Source of the DNA: Pseudomonas rhizosphaerae
GTDB lineage: Bacteria; Pseudomonadota; Gammaproteobacteria; Pseudomonadales; Pseudomonadaceae
Assembly: GCF_000761155.1 (NCBI RefSeq)
Contig: NZ_CP009533.1
Coordinates: 744,001 to 808,000 of the forward strand
DNA length: 64,000 nt
Direction of reading: 5' to 3'
Under the pieces are notes generated by a model that saw only the letters and a list, made by a program, of their open reading frames with translations, made no database searches and was not told the origin of the DNA. Position numbers and translations under genes: made by a program. The stretch's first letter is position 1. Each line of letters begins with the position of its first letter. Below, piece by piece: positions 18,602 to 30,635 of this stretch.

Positions 18602-19354
18602 GTGCTGGATAACATCCGAGTCGTCCTGGTCAATACCAGCCATCCCGGCAACATCGGTGGCGCGGCGCGCGCCATGAAAAACATGGGGTTGTCGCGGCTG
18701 GTGCTGGTCGAGCCCCGCGAGTTCCCGTCGCCCGAGGCCGACGCACGTGCCTCGGGCGCCAGCGACGTGCTGGAAAACGCCCAGGTGGTCGCCTCTCTGG
18801 AGGAGGCGCTGGTGGGCTGCACCGTAGTGCTGGGCACCAGTGCCCGCGACCGCAGCCTGCCGTGGCCCCTGGTGGATCCTCGCGAGTGTGGCGAAAAAGT
18901 CATCGAAGAGGCCGGGCAGGGCAAGCAGATCGCGCTGGTGTTCGGCCGCGAGCACGCGGGCTTGACCAACGATGAGCTGCAGCGCTGTCATTTCCACGTG
19001 CACATCCCGTCCAATCCGGATTTCAGCTCCCTGAACCTGGCGGCGGCGGTGCAGGTGCTCGGGTATGAAGTGCGCATGGCCTGGCTGGCGGGCAAACGCC
19101 CGGCTGCCGCAATGGAGAAGGCCGAAGAGCTGGCCACCAGCGACGAGATGGAGCGCTTCTATGGCCATCTGCAAGACACCCTGGTCGACATCGCCTTTCT
19201 CGACCCGGAAAAGCCGCGGCACCTGATGGCTCGCCTGCGTCGGCTGTTCGGCCGCAGCGCGGTGAACAAGTCGGAAATGAGTATTTTGCGCGGCATTCTC
19301 ACCGAGACCCAGAAGGTCGCTCGGGGCGAGCCGCATAAGCGCAAGGATCAATAA
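18602..19354 (+). CDS. trmJ: tRNA (cytidine/uridine-2'-O-)-methyltransferase TrmJ
   Basis: TrmJ methylates the 2'-hydroxyl of residue 32 in the tRNA anticodon loop. The 250-residue protein starts with a GTG (MLDNIRVVLVNTSHPGNIGG) and shows the SPOUT knot motifs GLSRLVLVEPR, ALVFGREHAGLTN and SLNLAAAVQV. The open frame begins at a TTG at 18569, but homologues start at the GTG chosen here. Its stop codon abuts the cysE start. Confidence 0.95.
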   Translation: MLDNIRVVLVNTSHPGNIGGAARAMKNMGLSRLVLVEPREFPSPEADARASGASDVLENAQVVASLEEALVGCTVVLGTSARDRSLPWPLVDPRECGEKVIEEAGQGKQIALVFGREHAGLTNDELQRCHFHVHIPSNPDFSSLNLAAAVQVLGYEVRMAWLAGKRPAAAMEKAEELATSDEMERFYGHLQDTLVDIAFLDPEKPRHLMARLRRLFGRSAVNKSEMSILRGILTETQKVARGEPHKRKDQ

Positions 19355-20134
19355 ATGTTCGAACGTCTGCGGGAAGATATCCAGAGTGTTTTTCATCGCG
19401 ATCCGGCTGCGCGCAATGCGTTCGAGGTGCTGACCTGCTACCCGGGCATGCATGCCATCTGGCTGCATCGGGCCGCCCACGCCTTGTGGAAGCGCGAGCT
19501 GAAGTGGCTGGCGCGCGTCGTGTCCAACTTCGGCCGCTGGATGACCGGCATCGAGATTCACCCCGGCGCTACCGTAGGCCGGCGGTTCTTCATCGACCAC
19601 GGCATGGGGATCGTGATCGGCGAGACGGCCGAGATCGGTGACGACGTGACGATCTATCAAGGCGTGACCTTGGGCGGCACCAGTTGGAACAAGGGCAAGC
19701 GCCACCCAACCCTGGCCGATGGCGTGGTGGTGGGGGCGGGCGCCAAGGTGCTCGGGCCATTCACGGTGGGTGCCGGAGCCAAGGTTGGCTCCAATGCGGT
19801 GGTGACAAAAGAGGTGCCGCCTGGTGCGACCGTGGTCGGGATACCCGGCAAGATCATCGTCAAAAGCGATGACCAGCTGGACGCGCGACGCAAGGCCATG
19901 GCCGAAAAGATCGGCTTCGATGCCTACGGCGTCGGTGGCGAGGACATGCCGGACCCCGTGGCGCGGGCCATTGGCCAGCTGCTCGATCACCTGCATGCGG
20001 TGGACGGGCGCCTGGAAGGGATGTGTGGCGCGTTGAACCAGCTGGGCAGCGACTACCGTGCCAAGGACCTGCCGCCGCTGCGCGACGAGGACTTCGAGTG
20101 CGTGCAAGGCGCGGAGCGCAAGGCGCAGTCCTGA
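19355..20134 (+). CDS. cysE: Serine O-acetyltransferase CysE
   Basis: CysE acetylates serine to O-acetylserine, the entry to cysteine synthesis. The 259-residue protein carries the left-handed beta-helix hexapeptide repeats from about residue 65 to 165. Active-site segments are [18 protein letters not shown] and [16 protein letters not shown], and [12 protein letters not shown] closes the coil. It directly follows trmJ and precedes the isc operon, which consumes cysteine sulfur. The downstream end runs into REP sequences. Confidence 0.96.
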   Translation: MFERLREDIQSVFHRDPAARNAFEVLTCYPGMHAIWLHRAAHALWKRELKWLARVVSNFGRWMTGIEIHPGATVGRRFFIDHGMGIVIGETAEIGDDVTIYQGVTLGGTSWNKGKRHPTLADGVVVGAGAKVLGPFTVGAGAKVGSNAVVTKEVPPGATVVGIPGKIIVKSDDQLDARRKAMAEKIGFDAYGVGGEDMPDPVARAIGQLLDHLHAVDGRLEGMCGALNQLGSDYRAKDLPPLRDEDFECVQGAERKAQS

Positions 20135-20142
20135 GTCGCTAC

Positions 20143-20267
20143 TTCGCGGCCGATGACCGCTCCTACGCAGTGCGCGGCTCTCTGTAGGAGCGGTCCGTGG
20201 CCGCGAATCAGGCGCCGCGATCCAGCAGACACTCCGCAGCGCGTTCTTCGCGGCCGATGACCGCTCC
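20143..20267. repeat. REP cluster after cysE
   Basis: Three copies of the 21-base palindromic unit that begins TTCGCGGCC and ends GACCGCTCC are seen: forward at 20143-20163, inverted at 20187-20207, forward at 20247-20267. The forward/inverted pair is a BIME-like arrangement. The same unit recurs at 37766-37996 and, in a diverged form, at 59899-59919. Confidence 0.85.
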
Positions 20268-20344
20268 CACGGGGTTATGGATGTGGTGTCTTCTCCCCTT
20301 GAGCATCATTAGTCTGCTACCATTGCGCCGCCGTTTTTGCACTC

Positions 20345-20394
20345 AAGTCCTAGTAATTCAGTAGGACTTATAGTTGACAAATTTACTCGGAAAT
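20345..20394 (+). promoter_or_regulatory. isc promoter with two IscR type 1-like boxes
   Basis: Two adjoining sites resemble the IscR [2Fe-2S]-dependent consensus. The first (20345-20369) is an inverted repeat, AAGTCCTA-9-TAGGACTT. The second (20370-20394) starts ATAGTTGAC and ends CTCGGAAAT. They lie 40-90 bases before iscR. This fits autorepression of the isc operon when clusters are sufficient. The exact -35/-10 pair is not clear: TTGACA at 20374 and TAGGAT at 20394 are only 14 bases apart. Confidence 0.65.
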
Positions 20395-20434
20395 AGGATG
20401 ATCGAACCTATTCCGAGAACCCGTGGTACTAGCC

Positions 20435-20932
20435 ATGCGACTGACAACGAAAGGCCGATACGCCGTCACTGCCATGCTCGACCTGGCATTGCACGCGCAG
20501 CGTGGCCCGGTCTCATTGGCCGACATCTCCGAGCGCCAGGGCATTTCCCTGTCTTACCTGGAGCAACTGTTCGCCAAGCTGCGCCGGGGCAACCTGGTGT
20601 CCAGCGTGCGCGGCCCCGGCGGTGGTTATCAGCTGTCCCGCGAAATGGAAGGCATCCAGGTTGCACAGGTCATCGATGCGGTCAACGAATCGGTCGATGC
20701 CACCAAGTGCCAGGGCCTGGGTGATTGCCACGCCGGAGACACCTGCCTGACCCACCACCTGTGGTGCGACCTCAGCCAGCAGATCCACGAATTTTTGAGC
20801 GGTATCAGTCTGTCCGACCTTGTCACTCGCCGTGAGGTGCAAGAAGTCGCTCAGCGCCAGGACCTGCGCCGTTGCAATGGCAACGGTCGCACGCAGCGCC
20901 TGGACAAGATCGAAACGTCTGCCGTCGAATGA
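20435..20932 (+). CDS. iscR: Fe-S cluster assembly transcription factor IscR
   Basis: The 165-residue Rrf2-family regulator has a winged helix-turn-helix ([29 protein letters not shown]) and the cluster-ligand region with cysteines in CQGLGDC, GDTC and a nearby histidine in LTHHLWC. It senses the [2Fe-2S] state and represses its own operon. The ATG at 20435 matches the usual start; an upstream start at 20423 is possible. It leads the isc operon. Confidence 0.97.
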   Translation: MRLTTKGRYAVTAMLDLALHAQRGPVSLADISERQGISLSYLEQLFAKLRRGNLVSSVRGPGGGYQLSREMEGIQVAQVIDAVNESVDATKCQGLGDCHAGDTCLTHHLWCDLSQQIHEFLSGISLSDLVTRREVQEVAQRQDLRRCNGNGRTQRLDKIETSAVE

Positions 20933-20966
20933 GAAAGCCAGGTTAGCCGCCTGATAGGAGATTCCA

Positions 20967-22181
20967 ATGAAGTTGCCGATTTACCTCGATTACTCCGCGA
21001 CCACGCCAGTGGATCCACGCGTTGCACAGAAGATGATCGAATGCCTGCAGATGGACGGGAACTTCGGTAACCCGGCTTCCCGTTCGCACGTGTTCGGCTG
21101 GAAGGCTGAAGAAGCCGTCGAAAATGCCCGTCGCCAAGTGGCCGACCTGGTCGGTGCCGACCCGCGCGAGATCGTCTGGACCAGCGGTGCCACCGAGTCC
21201 GACAACCTGGCGATCAAAGGTGTGGCGCACTTCTACCAGACCAAAGGCAAGCACATCATCACCACCAAGATCGAGCACAAAGCGGTCCTGGATACCACTC
21301 GCCAGCTCGAGCGTGAAGGTTTCGACGTCACTTATCTCGAGCCTGGCACCGATGGCCTGGTCACCCCGGCCATGATCGAAGCCGCCATGCGCGAAGACAC
21401 GATCCTGGTCTCGGTCATCCACGTGAACAACGAAATCGGTGTGATCAACGACATCGCTGCCATCGGCGAGCTGACTCGTTCGCGCGGCGTGCTGTTCCAC
21501 GTCGATGCGGCCCAGTCCACCGGCAAGGTCGAGATCGATCTGTCGGCATTGAAGGTCGACCTGATGTCGTTCTCGGCGCACAAGACCTACGGTCCCAAGG
21601 GCATCGGCGCGTTGTACGTCAGCCGCAAGCCGCGTGTTCGCCTCGAAGCGGCCATGCATGGTGGCGGTCACGAGCGCGGCATGCGTTCGGGCACCCTGGC
21701 CACGCACCAGATCGTCGGCATGGGTGAAGCCTTCCGTATCGCCAAGGAAACCATGGCGAGCGAAAACGCCCGCATCAAGGCCCTGAGCGATCGCTTCTAC
21801 CAGCAGGTCGAAAACCTCGAAGAGCTGTACGTCAACGGCAGCCTGACCGCCCGTGTACCGCATAACTTGAACCTGTCCTTCAACTATGTCGAAGGCGAGT
21901 CGCTGATCATGGCCCTCAAGGACCTGGCAGTTTCTTCCGGTTCCGCGTGCACCTCGGCCTCGCTCGAGCCTTCGTACGTACTGCGCGCCCTGGGCCGCAA
22001 CGACGAGTTGGCGCACAGCTCCATCCGTTTCACCTTCGGTCGTTTCACCACCGAGGAAGAAGTCGATTACGCCGCGCAGAAAGTCTGCGAGGCCGTCACC
22101 AAGCTGCGCGCTCTGTCGCCGCTGTGGGACATGTACAAAGACGGTGTCGATATCTCGAAGATCGAGTGGGCGGCGCACTAA
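20967..22181 (+). CDS. iscS: Cysteine desulfurase IscS
   Basis: IscS takes sulfur from cysteine with pyridoxal phosphate and passes it as persulfide to IscU and other acceptors. The 404-residue protein has the PLP-lysine segment [10 protein letters not shown] near residue 206 and the persulfide cysteine loop [10 protein letters not shown] near residue 328, matching the family length. It is 34 bases after iscR. Confidence 0.98.
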   Translation: MKLPIYLDYSATTPVDPRVAQKMIECLQMDGNFGNPASRSHVFGWKAEEAVENARRQVADLVGADPREIVWTSGATESDNLAIKGVAHFYQTKGKHIITTKIEHKAVLDTTRQLEREGFDVTYLEPGTDGLVTPAMIEAAMREDTILVSVIHVNNEIGVINDIAAIGELTRSRGVLFHVDAAQSTGKVEIDLSALKVDLMSFSAHKTYGPKGIGALYVSRKPRVRLEAAMHGGGHERGMRSGTLATHQIVGMGEAFRIAKETMASENARIKALSDRFYQQVENLEELYVNGSLTARVPHNLNLSFNYVEGESLIMALKDLAVSSGSACTSASLEPSYVLRALGRNDELAHSSIRFTFGRFTTEEEVDYAAQKVCEAVTKLRALSPLWDMYKDGVDISKIEWAAH

Positions 22182-22234
22182 GTAGCTGCCGACAAGAGCG
22201 GCTTACCTGATGAGTTTCAGTAAGGATCAATACC

Positions 22235-22621
22235 ATGGCTTACAGTGAAAAGGTCATCGACCACTACGAAAACCCACGTAACGTGGGCAAGATGGACGCC
22301 GAAGATGCCGACGTCGGCACCGGCATGGTCGGCGCTCCGGCGTGCGGCGATGTGATGCGTCTGCAGATCCGTGTCAACGAGCAGGGCATCATCGAAGATG
22401 CCAAGTTCAAGACCTACGGTTGCGGTTCGGCCATCGCTTCCAGCTCCCTCGCCACCGAGTGGATGAAGGGCAAGACCCTGGACGAAGCCGAGACCATCAA
22501 GAATACCCAGCTGGCTGAAGAACTGGCATTGCCGCCGGTTAAGATCCACTGCTCGGTACTCGCCGAGGACGCCATCAAGGCGGCCGTGCGCGACTACAAG
22601 CAGAAGAAAGGTCTGCTCTGA
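22235..22621 (+). CDS. iscU: Fe-S cluster scaffold IscU
   Basis: The 128-residue scaffold has all three cluster cysteines (GAPACGDVM; TYGCGSAIASSS; KIHCSVLAEDA) and the HscA-recognition motif LPPVK next to the third cysteine. It assembles a [2Fe-2S] cluster with IscS and hands it on with HscA/HscB help. Confidence 0.98.
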   Translation: MAYSEKVIDHYENPRNVGKMDAEDADVGTGMVGAPACGDVMRLQIRVNEQGIIEDAKFKTYGCGSAIASSSLATEWMKGKTLDEAETIKNTQLAEELALPPVKIHCSVLAEDAIKAAVRDYKQKKGLL

Positions 22622-22711
22622 GTCAGAGCGAAGCTGGACACAGTCTCAGGTTCGACACAGCGCGGCGCGGGTGACCGCTCGCGCTAAACCGTTTGCAGGT
22701 AAGGAGTCACG

Positions 22712-23035
22712 ATGGCCATCAGCATGACAGAAGCCGCCGCCAACCACGTTCGCCGTTCCCTGACAGGGCGCGGCAAGGGTGACGGCATTCGCTTGGGCGT
22801 ACGCACCACCGGTTGCTCGGGCCTGGCCTATGTGCTGGAGTTCGTCGATGAAGCCGGTAGCGAAGACAAGGTCTTCGAGAATCATGGCGTCAAGGTGATC
22901 ATCGATCCCAAGAGCCTGGTCTACCTGGACGGTACCGAACTCGATTTCGTCAAGGAAGGATTGAACGAAGGCTTCAAGTTCAACAACCCCAACGTGCGCG
23001 GCGAATGTGGCTGCGGCGAAAGCTTCAATATCTGA
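22712..23035 (+). CDS. iscA: Iron-sulfur cluster carrier IscA
   Basis: The 107-residue A-type carrier has its three conserved cysteines: one in [10 protein letters not shown] and two in the C-terminal CGCGESF. It carries iron or clusters to target proteins. It lies 90 bases after iscU, with AAGGAG before the start. Confidence 0.97.
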   Translation: MAISMTEAAANHVRRSLTGRGKGDGIRLGVRTTGCSGLAYVLEFVDEAGSEDKVFENHGVKVIIDPKSLVYLDGTELDFVKEGLNEGFKFNNPNVRGECGCGESFNI

Positions 23036-23044
23036 GGCTGATCC

Positions 23045-23566
23045 GTGGGTACTCCTTGTCATTTCGCCCTGTTCGACCTCAAGCCCGGCTTTCGCCTGGA
23101 CCTCGATCAACTGGCCACACGCTATCGCGAGCTGGCCCGCGAGGTCCATCCTGACCGCTTTGCCGACGCCTCCGAGCGCGAGCAGCGCCAGGCCCTCGAA
23201 AAGTCTGCTGGCTTGAACGATGCCTACCAGACCTTGAAGGCCGCGCCCAAGCGTGCGCGCTATTTGCTGTCCATCAGTGGCCAGGAAGTACCGCAGGAAG
23301 TCACGGTCCACGACCCGGACTTTCTTCTGCAGCAGATGCAGTGGCGCGAAGAGCTCGAAGACCTGCAGGACAGTGCCGACCTGCCGGGCGTGGCAGCGTT
23401 CAAGCGCAGGGTCAAGACCGCGCAGGCTGAACTCGAAGACAGCTTCGCTGCCTGTTGGGATGACGCGGCGCAACGCGAACAGGCCGAACGTCTGATGCGG
23501 CGCATGCAGTTTCTCGACAAGCTCTCCTATGAAGTGCGCCAGCTCGAAGAGCGCCTCGACGATTAA
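23045..23566 (+). CDS. hscB: Co-chaperone HscB
   Basis: The 173-residue J-domain protein starts with GTG ([12 protein letters not shown]) and has the HPD motif in [10 protein letters not shown] near residue 35. A helical C-terminal domain binds IscU. It stimulates the HscA ATPase and starts nine bases after iscA. Confidence 0.96.
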   Translation: MGTPCHFALFDLKPGFRLDLDQLATRYRELAREVHPDRFADASEREQRQALEKSAGLNDAYQTLKAAPKRARYLLSISGQEVPQEVTVHDPDFLLQQMQWREELEDLQDSADLPGVAAFKRRVKTAQAELEDSFAACWDDAAQREQAERLMRRMQFLDKLSYEVRQLEERLDD

Positions 23567-23612
23567 CCCAGTGTCGCTACGGCCACACGCCTGAATTCCT
23601 GACCTGATAAGC

Positions 23613-25475
<1,863 letters not shown>

Positions 25476-25478
25476 CTG

Positions 25479-25820
25479 ATGCCGAAGGTGACATTTCTGC
25501 CCCACGCCGAGCATTGCCCGGACGGTATGGTGGTCGAGGCTGAAACCGGCAGGTCGCTGCTCGACGTCGCTCACGATCATCACATCGAGATCGAGAGTGC
25601 CTGCGGCGGCGTGTGCGCCTGCACCACCTGCCATTGCGTGATCCGCGCCGGTTTCAACACGCTGGAAGAAGCCGACGAGCTGGAAGAGGACTTCCTCGAT
25701 CGCGCCTGGGGGCTGGAGCCGACTTCGCGCCTGAGCTGCCAGGCCAAGGTCGGCACCGAGGACATCACCGTCGAGATCCCCAAGTACTCGCTCAATCACG
25801 CCGCCGAAGCGCCGCACTGA
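25479..25820 (+). CDS. fdx: ISC-type [2Fe-2S] ferredoxin Fdx
   Basis: The 113-residue adrenodoxin-like ferredoxin has cluster cysteines in ACGGVCACTTCHC and the distal SRLSCQAKVG. It supplies electrons for cluster assembly on IscU. It is the seventh isc gene and is followed 13 bases later by iscX. Confidence 0.97.
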   Translation: MPKVTFLPHAEHCPDGMVVEAETGRSLLDVAHDHHIEIESACGGVCACTTCHCVIRAGFNTLEEADELEEDFLDRAWGLEPTSRLSCQAKVGTEDITVEIPKYSLNHAAEAPH

Positions 25821-25833
25821 CCGAGGGATTGTC

Positions 25834-26034
25834 ATGAACTATGGTTGGAATGACGTACAGCGTATCGCCGAGGAGCTGGAAGAACAGCACCCGGAACTCG
25901 ATCCGTACTCGATCGGCTTCACTCGCCTGCAGCAGATGATCAAGCAGCTGCCGGATTTCGACGACACCTCCGGTCGCGTCGGCGAGAAGGTCCTGGAAGC
26001 GGTGCAGACCCTCTGGGCCGCCGAAAAGGGCTGA
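25834..26034 (+). CDS. iscX: Fe-S assembly protein IscX
   Basis: This small acidic protein of 66 residues has the IscX pattern: WNDVQRIAEEL, then HPELDPYSIGFTRL and LPDFDD. It binds IscS and iron and modulates cluster assembly. It is the last gene of the operon, followed by a terminator hairpin. Confidence 0.96.
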   Translation: MNYGWNDVQRIAEELEEQHPELDPYSIGFTRLQQMIKQLPDFDDTSGRVGEKVLEAVQTLWAAEKG

Positions 26035-26062
26035 TCGATTTGCAGGTTAGGCAATACCCCGG

Positions 26063-26096
26063 AACCCGCGTATAATTCGCGGGTTTAATTTTTCGC
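26063..26096 (+). terminator. Terminator hairpin after iscX
   Basis: AACCCGCG and CGCGGGTT pair around TATAATT and are followed by TAATTTTT. It ends the isc operon. The loop spells TATAAT, so the same sequence could serve as a -10 element for ndk. A TTAGGC at 26047-26052, 18 bases upstream, is a weak -35 match. Confidence 0.75.
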
Positions 26097-26122
26097 TTCA
26101 ATCACCGTTTCTGGAGTTTCAC

Positions 26123-26548
26123 ATGGCTGTTCAACGTACCTTCTCCATCATCAAGCCCGACGCTGTTGCCAAGAACGTCATCGGCGAGATCACCACTCGT
26201 TTCGAAAAGGCCGGCCTGCGCGTCGTTGCCTCGAAACTCAAGCAACTGTCCAAGGCCGAGGCCGAAGGCTTCTACGCCGAGCACAGCGCTCGTGGCTTCT
26301 TCGGTGAACTGGTTGCTTTCATGACTTCCGGCCCGGTTGTCGTTCAGGTTCTGGAAGGCGAAAACGCCATCGCTCTGAACCGCGAGCTGATGGGCGCCAC
26401 CAACCCTAAAGAAGCCGCTGCCGGTACCATCCGCGCCGACTTCGCCGAGTCGATCGACGCCAACGCCGTTCACGGTTCGGACTCCGAAGCCGCTGCTGCT
26501 CGCGAAATCGCATACTTCTTCGCTACTACCGAAGTAACCACTCGCTAA
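26123..26548 (+). CDS. ndk: Nucleoside diphosphate kinase Ndk
   Basis: The 141-residue enzyme moves phosphate between nucleoside di- and triphosphates through the active histidine in NAVHGSDS, near residue 117. It begins [15 protein letters not shown], as in other bacteria. It lies between the isc terminator and rlmN, 28 bases before rlmN. Confidence 0.98.
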   Translation: MAVQRTFSIIKPDAVAKNVIGEITTRFEKAGLRVVASKLKQLSKAEAEGFYAEHSARGFFGELVAFMTSGPVVVQVLEGENAIALNRELMGATNPKEAAAGTIRADFAESIDANAVHGSDSEAAAAREIAYFFATTEVTTR

Positions 26549-26576
26549 GCTACGGCTCACGAGTGAAGGTGAATCC

Positions 26577-27725
26577 ATGACTGATATGACTGGCAAGACG
26601 AACCTGTTGGGGTTGACCCAACCGGAAATGGAACAGTTCTTCGACTCGATCGGGGAGAAGCGCTTTCGTGCCGGTCAGGTCATGAAGTGGATTCACCATT
26701 TTGGCGTGGACGATTTCGATGCCATGACCAACGTCGGCAAGGCCCTGCGCGAAAAGCTCAAGGCCTGCGCCGAGATCCGCGGCCCCGAAGTGGTCAGCGA
26801 GGACATCTCCACCGACGGCACCCGCAAATGGGTGGTGCGCGTGGCGTCCGGCAGCTGCGTCGAAACCGTCTACATCCCCCAGGGCAAGCGCGGCACCTTG
26901 TGTGTTTCGTCCCAGGCGGGCTGTGCCCTGGATTGCAGTTTCTGCTCCACCGGCAAACAAGGCTTCAACAGCAACCTTACCGCCGCCGAAGTCATCGGCC
27001 AGGTGTGGATTGCCAACAAATCCTTCGGCAGCGTCCCGGCGACCGTCGACCGTGCCATCACCAACGTGGTGATGATGGGCATGGGCGAGCCGCTGCTGAA
27101 CTTCGACAACGTCATCGCGGCCATGCGCCTGATGATGGATGACCTGGGCTATGGCATCTCCAAACGCCGGGTCACCCTGTCCACCTCCGGCGTCGTGCCG
27201 ATGATCGACGTGCTCGCCGATCACATCGACGTCTCCCTGGCCCTGTCGCTGCATGCGCCCAACGACGCACTGCGCAACCAGCTGGTGCCGATCAACAAGA
27301 AGTACCCGCTCAAGATGCTGCTCGAGTCGTGCCAGCGCTACATGTCGCAACTGGGCGAAAAGCGTGTGCTGACCATCGAGTACACCTTGCTCAAGGACGT
27401 CAACGACCAGCTCGACCATGCGGTCGAAATGGTCGAGCTGCTCAAGAACGTGCCGTGCAAGATCAACCTGATCCCGTTCAACCCGTTCCCGCATTCCGGT
27501 TACGAGCGCCCGAGCAACAATGCCATCCGCCGTTTCCAGGATCACCTGCACCAGGCCGGTTTCAACGTGACCGTGCGCACCACCCGTGGCGAGGACATCG
27601 ACGCCGCCTGTGGTCAGTTGGTCGGCCAGGTGATGGACCGCACGCGTCGCAGTGAACGCTACATCGCCGTACGCCAATTAGGCGCTGAGGCCGATATGCC
27701 GCAAACTGCCGCGAATCGGAACTGA
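26577..27725 (+). CDS. rlmN: Dual-specificity RNA methyltransferase RlmN
   Basis: This radical SAM enzyme of 382 residues methylates C2 of adenine 2503 in 23S rRNA and adenine 37 in some tRNAs. The cluster motif is CALDCSFC near residue 120. The methyl-carrying cysteine is in the C-terminal block AACGQL. It needs a [4Fe-4S] cluster, which the neighbouring isc system can supply. Confidence 0.97.
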   Translation: MTDMTGKTNLLGLTQPEMEQFFDSIGEKRFRAGQVMKWIHHFGVDDFDAMTNVGKALREKLKACAEIRGPEVVSEDISTDGTRKWVVRVASGSCVETVYIPQGKRGTLCVSSQAGCALDCSFCSTGKQGFNSNLTAAEVIGQVWIANKSFGSVPATVDRAITNVVMMGMGEPLLNFDNVIAAMRLMMDDLGYGISKRRVTLSTSGVVPMIDVLADHIDVSLALSLHAPNDALRNQLVPINKKYPLKMLLESCQRYMSQLGEKRVLTIEYTLLKDVNDQLDHAVEMVELLKNVPCKINLIPFNPFPHSGYERPSNNAIRRFQDHLHQAGFNVTVRTTRGEDIDAACGQLVGQVMDRTRRSERYIAVRQLGAEADMPQTAANRN

Positions 27726-27739
27726 ACGAGAGGAACCCC

Positions 27740-28495
27740 ATGACCCTGCGCGCCGCGCTGCTGATCGTCTTCGCCTTGCTGACCGGCTGCGTCACCACGG
27801 GCAAGGTCAACCCGATGGACACCAGCAAGGGTCGGGACGAGGCGCGTCAGGCATATGTGCAACTGGGTCTGGGCTACTTGCAGGAAGGCAGCACCGAACG
27901 GGCGAAGATTCCCCTGAAGAAGGCCCTGGAGCTCAACAGCTCCGACGCCGATGCCAACGCGGCGTTGGCGTTGGTGTTCCAGGCGGAAATGGAACCCGAG
28001 CTTGCCGAGCAGCACTTTCGCAAGGCTTTGAACGCACGCAGCGATGCCCGTATCCTGAACAACTACGGCAGCTTCCTGTACGAGCAAAAACGCTACAAGG
28101 AAGCTTACGAACTGTTCGAGAAGGCCGCTGCCGATACGCTCTATCCGGAGCGCTCGCGGGTTTTCGAGAACCTGGGCATGACCGCGGTTGCCCTGGGGCA
28201 GCGCGAGGTGGCACAGCAGAACCTGGAGAAAGCCCTGCGGCTCAACCGCCAGCAGCCACGCGCATTGCTGGAAATGGCCGAAATGTCGTACCAGGACATG
28301 CACTACGTGCCGGCCAAGGAGTATTTCGACCGGTTCACCCAGTTGAGCGAGCACACCGCGCGCAGCCTGCTGCTTGGTACGCGTCTGGCGAAAGTCTATG
28401 AAGACAAGAACAAGGCCGCCAGTTATGGCCTGCAACTCAAACGGCTTTATCCCGGTACGCCGGAATATCAGCAATACCTGTCGGAGCAAAGATGA
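27740..28495 (+). CDS. pilW: Type IV pilus biogenesis/stability lipoprotein PilW (PilF)
   Basis: The 251-residue protein has a lipoprotein signal with lipobox LLTGC near residue 17 and about six TPR-type helical repeats from residue 40 to 230, for example AYVQLGLGYLQEG and ILNNYGSFLYEQ. It is an outer-membrane pilotin that helps the PilQ secretin assemble. The next gene, rodZ, starts inside its last codons (four-base overlap). Confidence 0.93.
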   Translation: MTLRAALLIVFALLTGCVTTGKVNPMDTSKGRDEARQAYVQLGLGYLQEGSTERAKIPLKKALELNSSDADANAALALVFQAEMEPELAEQHFRKALNARSDARILNNYGSFLYEQKRYKEAYELFEKAAADTLYPERSRVFENLGMTAVALGQREVAQQNLEKALRLNRQQPRALLEMAEMSYQDMHYVPAKEYFDRFTQLSEHTARSLLLGTRLAKVYEDKNKAASYGLQLKRLYPGTPEYQQYLSEQR

Positions 28496-29502
28496 AAGCG
28501 GCGCATCCCGAAGTAGCAGCAGGCTCTCGTGTAAACCCCGGCGATACCTTGCGTCAGGCCCGCGAAAGTAAAGCGTGGTCGTTGCCTGAGGTCGCCGCGC
28601 GGCTGAACCTCACCCCCACCTCGCTGGCCAACCTGGAAGCGGGCGCGTTCGACAAGCTGCCCGGCCACACCTTTTCCCGCGGCTACATCCGTGCCTACGC
28701 CAAGTTGCTGGGTCTGGACCAGGCCGTGCTGGTGCAGGCCTTCGACCAGTACACCGGCACCAACGCGCAGGGCAGCAACGTGCATGGCCTGGGGCGCATA
28801 GAAGAACCCTCGCGCCTGGCCCACAACCTGCTGCGTATCGTCAGCCTGATGCTGGTACTGGCGCTGGTCGGCGGCGGCTTCCTGTGGTGGCAGGACAAGA
28901 CCACCACCCGTGGCAGCGATCCAACCAACGTCGCGTTGGAGCACGTCGAAGTCGAAAGCGCCGACGGCACCACCCAGATCCATCCGCTGGACGAGCCCGA
29001 AGACCAGGCCGTCGTGGCCGCGCGTGAAGGCGAACCCACCTCGTTGAGCCTGGGTCAGGGCCAGACCCCGGTTGATCCTGCTACCACCGGTACACCGGCG
29101 ACCACGACGGCGCAGTCACCTGCCGCCGTTGCGCAGACGCCTGCAACTGTTGCCACACCTGTTCCCGCACCTGTTTCCGCACCTGTTTCTAATACTGCGA
29201 CAACACCTGCCGCGCCGGCCCCCGTTGCAACGCCTGCGCCCGTCGAAGCACCCGTGGCCGGGCAGGGCCAGGTCGGCATGAACTTCGTCGCCGACTGCTG
29301 GACCCAGGTCACCGATGCCACCGGCAAGGTGCTGTACAGCGGCCTCAAGCGCAGTGGCGAAAACCTTCAGGTCAGCGGCAAGCCGCCGCTTTCCATACGC
29401 CTGGGCGTGGCCAATGCCGCCCAGGTGACTTACAACGGTCAAGCGGTGGATGTCGCACCCTTTACCAAGGGCAATACTGCTCGCATGAAGCTGGGGCAAT
29501 AA
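28492..29502 (+). CDS. rodZ: Cytoskeletal/helix-turn-helix membrane protein RodZ
   Basis: The 336-residue protein has a cytoplasmic helix-turn-helix (about residues 15-80, [19 protein letters not shown]), a transmembrane segment near 118-136, and a Pro/Ala/Thr-rich linker (about 185-260). A C-terminal periplasmic DUF4115 domain contains FVADCWTQV. RodZ links MreB to the envelope and shapes rods. Near-identical 12-base units around 29158-29190 encode the repeated proline-rich linker. Confidence 0.93.
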   Translation: MKAAHPEVAAGSRVNPGDTLRQARESKAWSLPEVAARLNLTPTSLANLEAGAFDKLPGHTFSRGYIRAYAKLLGLDQAVLVQAFDQYTGTNAQGSNVHGLGRIEEPSRLAHNLLRIVSLMLVLALVGGGFLWWQDKTTTRGSDPTNVALEHVEVESADGTTQIHPLDEPEDQAVVAAREGEPTSLSLGQGQTPVDPATTGTPATTTAQSPAAVAQTPATVATPVPAPVSAPVSNTATTPAAPAPVATPAPVEAPVAGQGQVGMNFVADCWTQVTDATGKVLYSGLKRSGENLQVSGKPPLSIRLGVANAAQVTYNGQAVDVAPFTKGNTARMKLGQ

Positions 29503-29503
29503 C

Positions 29504-30613
29504 ATGCACGGTGAATCTCCGATCAAGCGCCGCGAATCGCGCAAAATATGGGTAGGCTCGGTGCCGGTTGGGGGCGATGCGCCCATCGCCGTGCAGAGCA
29601 TGACCAACACCGACACCAATGATGTCGATGCCACCGTTGGGCAGATCCAGCGCCTGGTCGATGCCGGCGCCGACATCGTGCGCGTGTCCGTGCCCGACAT
29701 GGACGCCGCCGAGGCCTTCGGTCGCATCAAGCAGCGCGTCAGCGTGCCGCTGGTGGCCGATATCCACTTCGACTACAAGATCGCCCTGCGCGTGGCCGAA
29801 CTGGGTGTGGACTGCCTGCGCATCAACCCCGGCAACATTGGCCGCGAAGACCGCGTGCGCGCGGTGGTCGATGCCGCTCGCGATCGTGGCATCCCGATCC
29901 GTATCGGCGTCAACGCAGGCTCCCTGGAAAAGGACCTGCAGAAGAAGTACGGCGAACCGACCCCCGAAGCCCTGGTCGAGTCCGCGCTGCGTCACGTCGA
30001 GCACCTGGTACGCCTGGATTTCCACGACTTCAAGGTCAGCGTGAAGGCCTCCGACGTGTTCATGGCCGTCGATGCCTATCGCCTGCTGGCCAAGCAGATC
30101 ATCCAGCCACTGCACTTGGGCATCACCGAAGCCGGTGGCCTGCGTTCCGGCACCGTGAAGTCGGCGGTCGGCCTGGGCATGCTGCTGGCCGACGGCATCG
30201 GCGACACCATCCGCATTTCCCTGGCGGCCGATCCGGTGGAAGAGGTCAAGGTTGGCTACGACATCCTCAAGTCGTTGCGCCTGCGTTCGCGCGGCATCAA
30301 CTTCATTGCCTGCCCCAGCTGCTCGCGGCAAAACTTCGACGTGGTCAAGACCATGAACGAACTCGAAGGCCGTCTCGAAGACCTGCTGGTGCCGCTGGAC
30401 GTCGCGGTCATCGGTTGCGTGGTCAACGGCCCGGGCGAGGCCAAGGAAGCGCACGTCGGCCTGACCGGCGGCACGCCGAACCTGATCTACATCGACGGCA
30501 AGCCGTCGCAGAAATTGACCAACGAGAATCTGGTGGACGAGCTTGAACGGCTCATCCGGCAGAAGGCCGCGGAAAAGGTCGAAGCCGACGCGGCGTTGAT
30601 CGTCCGCGGCTAA
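29504..30613 (+). CDS. ispG: 4-hydroxy-3-methylbut-2-en-1-yl diphosphate synthase IspG
   Basis: IspG performs the seventh step of the MEP isoprenoid pathway with a [4Fe-4S] cluster. The 369-residue protein has the TIM-barrel segment [13 protein letters not shown], cluster ligands in ACPSCSRQ, and [13 protein letters not shown]. It starts two bases after rodZ, the usual order in Pseudomonas. Confidence 0.97.
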   Translation: MHGESPIKRRESRKIWVGSVPVGGDAPIAVQSMTNTDTNDVDATVGQIQRLVDAGADIVRVSVPDMDAAEAFGRIKQRVSVPLVADIHFDYKIALRVAELGVDCLRINPGNIGREDRVRAVVDAARDRGIPIRIGVNAGSLEKDLQKKYGEPTPEALVESALRHVEHLVRLDFHDFKVSVKASDVFMAVDAYRLLAKQIIQPLHLGITEAGGLRSGTVKSAVGLGMLLADGIGDTIRISLAADPVEEVKVGYDILKSLRLRSRGINFIACPSCSRQNFDVVKTMNELEGRLEDLLVPLDVAVIGCVVNGPGEAKEAHVGLTGGTPNLIYIDGKPSQKLTNENLVDELERLIRQKAAEKVEADAALIVRG

Positions 30614-30635
30614 CAGGGATTCCTAAGGATATTTT

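Noticed and set aside
20374..20399. TTGACA/TAGGAT as the iscR promoter
   Set aside because: The spacing of 14 bases is too short for a standard sigma-70 promoter, and both elements fall within the IscR-like site.
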